In this document: piece after piece, positions 14,014 through 15,922 of the stretch | Layout of the letters: every line of letters begins with the position of its first letter | How positions within the stretch are numbered: position 1 is the stretch's first letter | Assembly: GCA_050486105.1 (NCBI GenBank) | Contig: JBJHCR010000129.1 | Span: 1-15,922, forward strand | From: JAEXNA01 sp050486105 | GTDB taxonomy: Bacteria > Vulcanimicrobiota > Xenobia > Xenobiales > JADMJV01 | DNA: 15,922 nucleotides | Reading direction: 5' to 3' | Notes under the pieces: generated by a model | Seen by the model: the letters and a program-made list of their open reading frames with translations, nothing else | Database searches by the model: none | Told to the model about the DNA's origin: nothing | Made by a program: the position numbers and the translations under genes

Positions 14014-15115
14014 GGCAAGGAGCTAACTGTTCGATGGCCCGCTCGATCTCCTCGGTGGAGTAAAGGTGAAAGCCGTTTTTCTCGAGCCACTCATCATCGT
14101 AGACCGTTTCCAGGTAGCGATCTCCTCGGTCGGGGTTGATCATGGCAACTCGACTTCCTTCTCCCAGGGTTCGGGCAAAATGGAGACCTGCCGCTACGAT
14201 GGCTCCGGTGGAGGCCCCAAGCAAGAGGCCTTCTTGGGTCGCCAGGGTCCGGCAGACCGAATAGGCCAAAACTTCAGGAACCACGTAAGCTTGATCGATG
14301 GAGTGATAGTCCAGGTTTGGTGGGCGAAACGAAAGTCCCACGCCGGTCATCTTGTACGGGGAACTCGGGGTGTCGAAGATCACTGAACCCACCACATCGA
14401 CACCGACGAGCTTCAAACTGGGATAGCGAGGTTTGAGGTGGCGGGCTAATCCGGACAATTGTCCGCCGGTGGACACACCTACCACTNNNNNNNNNNCCAC
14501 TAAAGCGTCCAATCGCTCCCCGAAGCTTTCTTCGATCTCCCGAGCCGTTATCAACTCGTGGGCTTCGGGGTTGTCGGGATTGAAGTGTTGGCAGGGGTAC
14601 CAGGCTCCATCGATCAACAGCGACAACTCTAGAGCTTTGTCCATGCGGACCGTTTGCATGGAGCGCGGGCCGCTATAGGCATCTTCCACTTCCACCAATT
14701 CTGCCCCATAAGCCCTCAGCATTCTGCGAAAGGTCTTAGTGGTTTTGGCGTCGACCACCACCAAAACTCGGTAGCCTCGAGAGGCCCCGGCCATCGCTAG
14801 CGCTACTCCGAAATTACCAGAACTGGACTCGATGATGGTCCCCCCCGGTTTGAGCAGGCCCCGTTGCTCTGCATCCTCCACCATACAGGCCGCATTCTTG
14901 TCCTTGATAGAGCCGGCCGGATTGCAGCTCTCCAGTTTCAAATAGATCTCGCGAGTAGCGCATATTGGAGAGAGCCGGTGAAGGCGAACGGTGGGAACTC
15001 CACCCACCGCTTCCAATAAATTCTGATGCAGACCCTGTTTCTCGGCGGGGTTTTGACGTCTATGGCTTCTGGTGGGGTCTATCAATGAAGACTCTTGATT
15101 CTCACGACAAGGCAA
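13991..15115 (-). CDS. SbnA-like PLP-dependent enzyme (cysteine synthase superfamily), interrupted by assembly gap
   Basis: The frame runs 374 codons, four of them unknown. Family motifs: LLEAVGGVPTVRLHRL (33-48), PLP Lys at about 71 in NPAGSIKDKNA, the substrate loop SSSGNFGVALA (97-107), STGGQLSG binding the PLP phosphate, VDVVGSVIFD, GVGLS, EGLLLGASTGAIVAA and PDRGDRYLETVYDDEWLEK. The last features, with FNPDNPEAHE, resemble SbnA (N-(2-amino-2-carboxyethyl)-L-glutamate synthase, O-phosphoserine plus glutamate) more than CysK or CBS. No SbnB partner is in view, so a plain O-phosphoserine sulfhydrylase or another beta-replacement enzyme is possible. The start is uncertain: TTG at 15115 or 15082, or CTG in QGLHQ, none with a good Shine-Dalgarno. 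Removing the gap with its 5-base flank repeat would give ~369 residues in frame. Confidence 0.85.
   Translation of the reverse strand: MPCRENQESSLIDPTRSHRRQNPAEKQGLHQNLLEAVGGVPTVRLHRLSPICATREIYLKLESCNPAGSIKDKNAACMVEDAEQRGLLKPGGTIIESSSGNFGVALAMAGASRGYRVLVVVDAKTTKTFRRMLRAYGAELVEVEDAYSGPRSMQTVRMDKALELSLLIDGAWYPCQHFNPDNPEAHELITAREIEESFGERLDALVXXXXVVGVSTGGQLSGLARHLKPRYPSLKLVGVDVVGSVIFDTPSSPYKMTGVGLSFRPPNLDYHSIDQAYVVPEVLAYSVCRTLATQEGLLLGASTGAIVAAGLHFARTLGEGSRVAMINPDRGDRYLETVYDDEWLEKNGFHLYSTEEIERAIEQLAPCHVPRAEP
14487..14496. other. 10-N assembly gap inside the SbnA-like gene
   Basis: Ten Ns interrupt the sequence. The five bases before (CCACT, 14482-14486) and after (CCACT, 14497-14501) are identical. 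Merging them removes exactly 15 bases and gives a continuous frame DALVVGVSTGG, which suits the family. The gap is probably a scaffolding placeholder between overlapping contig ends, not missing sequence. Confidence 0.95.
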
Positions 15116-15184
15116 ATTTTGGGGAGCCTAGTCAGACTTATTAGGTGCCCCTAATTTTCGTAGGCTCTTGAAAATCCTCCTACG
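15116..15184 (-). promoter_or_regulatory. Spacer upstream of the SbnA-like gene with a weak hairpin
   Basis: This 69-base gap contains CGTAGG/CCTACG arms (15159-15164 and 15179-15184) around a 14-base loop, with alternative GAAAAT/ATTTTC pairing. An AGGAGG on the minus strand (15181-15176) has no start codon at a usable distance. It could be a weak terminator of the upstream gene or a leader structure; no U-run follows. Confidence 0.25.
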
Positions 15185-15913
15185 CTAAACTCCCATCTCT
15201 TCCAAGGCATCTTCGAGATGCAGGCGCACCGTGTGTTGCAAGGCAGAGTCATCTCGTTCGTGGGAAACCCAACGGGTTTCCACCAAATCGAAAGCCCGGT
15301 GGAGGTCGTCGAGGTCTAACGTCGTTCTTCCTCGATGCAGGCACTGAAGCGCGCTCTCCCAAACGAGTGCAAACTGCAAGGCTCCAAGCAAGCACAAATT
15401 GTGAAGCAATGGGACCCGATCCAAGAGGGAACGCCTTTCTACTAGGGCTTTGGTGAATCGGGTGATCTCCGTCGGCAGCCAATTTGCTCCGTCGAAGATT
15501 TGAGGACTTCCTAGCTGAGAGAAGGTCACCGAGCGAGGGACTCGGCTGAGGGTGAACTCACGGTCATCAAAGAAGCGATCGACGAGTTCGTGCTGTCGTT
15601 CTGTCGGTTCTTCACTCAGACGTCCTAGGAGAGTTACGGCCAGGAGTTGTTCTAAAGATTGCAGCTTTTCGTGCAGCCATAGTTCTGGAGGTCGTTGGGG
15701 GTCAAAAAGTGGGGCATCGAAGGCTGGTGGGTCGGGCTCTTCGCTGTTGACCCAGCAACAGAGTTTCCAGCGCCAGAGACGGGCTTCGAGTTGCAAGCAA
15801 TCCGAATCAAGAAGGAGGCTTTCGAGTTTCAGATAGTCTGCCCATTTCACCGCTCGCCCCCATGTTACCGGGACTTTCTCCGAGATCACTTTCGGTTGCA
15901 TTTGTTGCAGCAA
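15185..15913 (-). CDS. Unrecognised protein, possibly partial at the window edge
   Basis: The visible product has up to 242 residues, no signal peptide and no membrane span, so it is probably cytoplasmic. It is rich in Leu, Trp, Glu and Asp and looks mostly helical (KLESLLLDSDCLQLEARLWRW; HNLCLLGALQFALVWESALQ; LDDLHRAFDLVETRW). I see no catalytic motif and do not recognise the family. The frame is open to the end of the window, so the gene may begin outside it. Within the window an ATG at 15901 (238 residues) with AAGGA twelve bases upstream is the best start; the TTG at 15913 has AAGGA immediately adjacent. It lies on the same strand as the SbnA-like gene, 69 bases upstream, so it could belong to the same operon. 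Confidence 0.6.
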   Translation of the reverse strand: MLQQMQPKVISEKVPVTWGRAVKWADYLKLESLLLDSDCLQLEARLWRWKLCCWVNSEEPDPPAFDAPLFDPQRPPELWLHEKLQSLEQLLAVTLLGRLSEEPTERQHELVDRFFDDREFTLSRVPRSVTFSQLGSPQIFDGANWLPTEITRFTKALVERRSLLDRVPLLHNLCLLGALQFALVWESALQCLHRGRTTLDLDDLHRAFDLVETRWVSHERDDSALQHTVRLHLEDALEEMGV

Positions 15914-15922
15914 TCCTTGGAG

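Noticed and set aside
13991..15115. Calling the SbnA-like gene broken because of the Ns
   Set aside because: Both sides of the gap are in the same frame and all family motifs are present; the interruption is an assembly feature.

Overview
The window reads as a chromosomal segment of a Gram-negative bacterium with moderately high GC. A two-partner secretion outer-membrane transporter (TpsB), a TpsA-type exoprotein and a lipobox protein all imply an outer membrane. The gene order hemA - hemX/ccsA-like - hemC - hemD and DUF4384-type caspase proteins would fit a PVC/Verrucomicrobiota-like or other environmental Gram-negative lineage. That placement is a guess, because no rRNA or marker gene is present. 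A 10-N run at 14487-14496 shows the sequence is a draft scaffold.

Left third (1-7030), an accessory, surface-oriented region. A secreted caspase-like (clan CD) protease gene on the minus strand (94-1104) is divergent from a second caspase-like gene on the plus strand (1186-2595). The second protein keeps the catalytic Cys but has Leu in place of the catalytic His, and carries a C-terminal DUF4384-like domain. It overlaps a lipoprotein gene with a BIG2-type Ig-like domain (2592-3455). Facing this pair tail to tail is a two-partner secretion cassette on the minus strand: tpsB (7029-5353), then a short tpsA (5266-3473) with a TPS/haemagglutinin N-terminal domain and a strongly acidic C-terminal tail. 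All five products are predicted to leave the cytoplasm, so this is the best candidate for an undescribed envelope-associated system.

Middle (7232-8497). A YegS/BmrU-type lipid (diacylglycerol) kinase gene is followed by a roughly 390-base stretch holding one plausible small four-cysteine protein gene (8393-8193). Two strong inverted repeats lie at and just beyond the end of the hem operon (8422-8447 and 8492-8511).

Right half (8498-12600), a compact tetrapyrrole operon on the minus strand: hemA, a CcsA/HemX-like membrane protein, hemC and hemD. The genes are joined by ATGA overlaps or a 1-nt gap, so they are almost certainly co-transcribed and translationally coupled. Together they carry the C5 route from glutamyl-tRNA, and the porphobilinogen to uroporphyrinogen III steps; hemL and hemB are not in the window. 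HemD has an unusual N-terminal extension that looks like a worn-down CobA/SUMT remnant.

Right end (12697-15922). A MOP-superfamily (MATE/ANKH-like) multi-pass transporter gene overlaps by 23 nt an upstream SbnA-like PLP enzyme gene, which is interrupted by the N gap. An unrecognised 242-residue ORF lies at the edge. No tRNA, rRNA, CRISPR array, insertion sequence or phage gene was seen.
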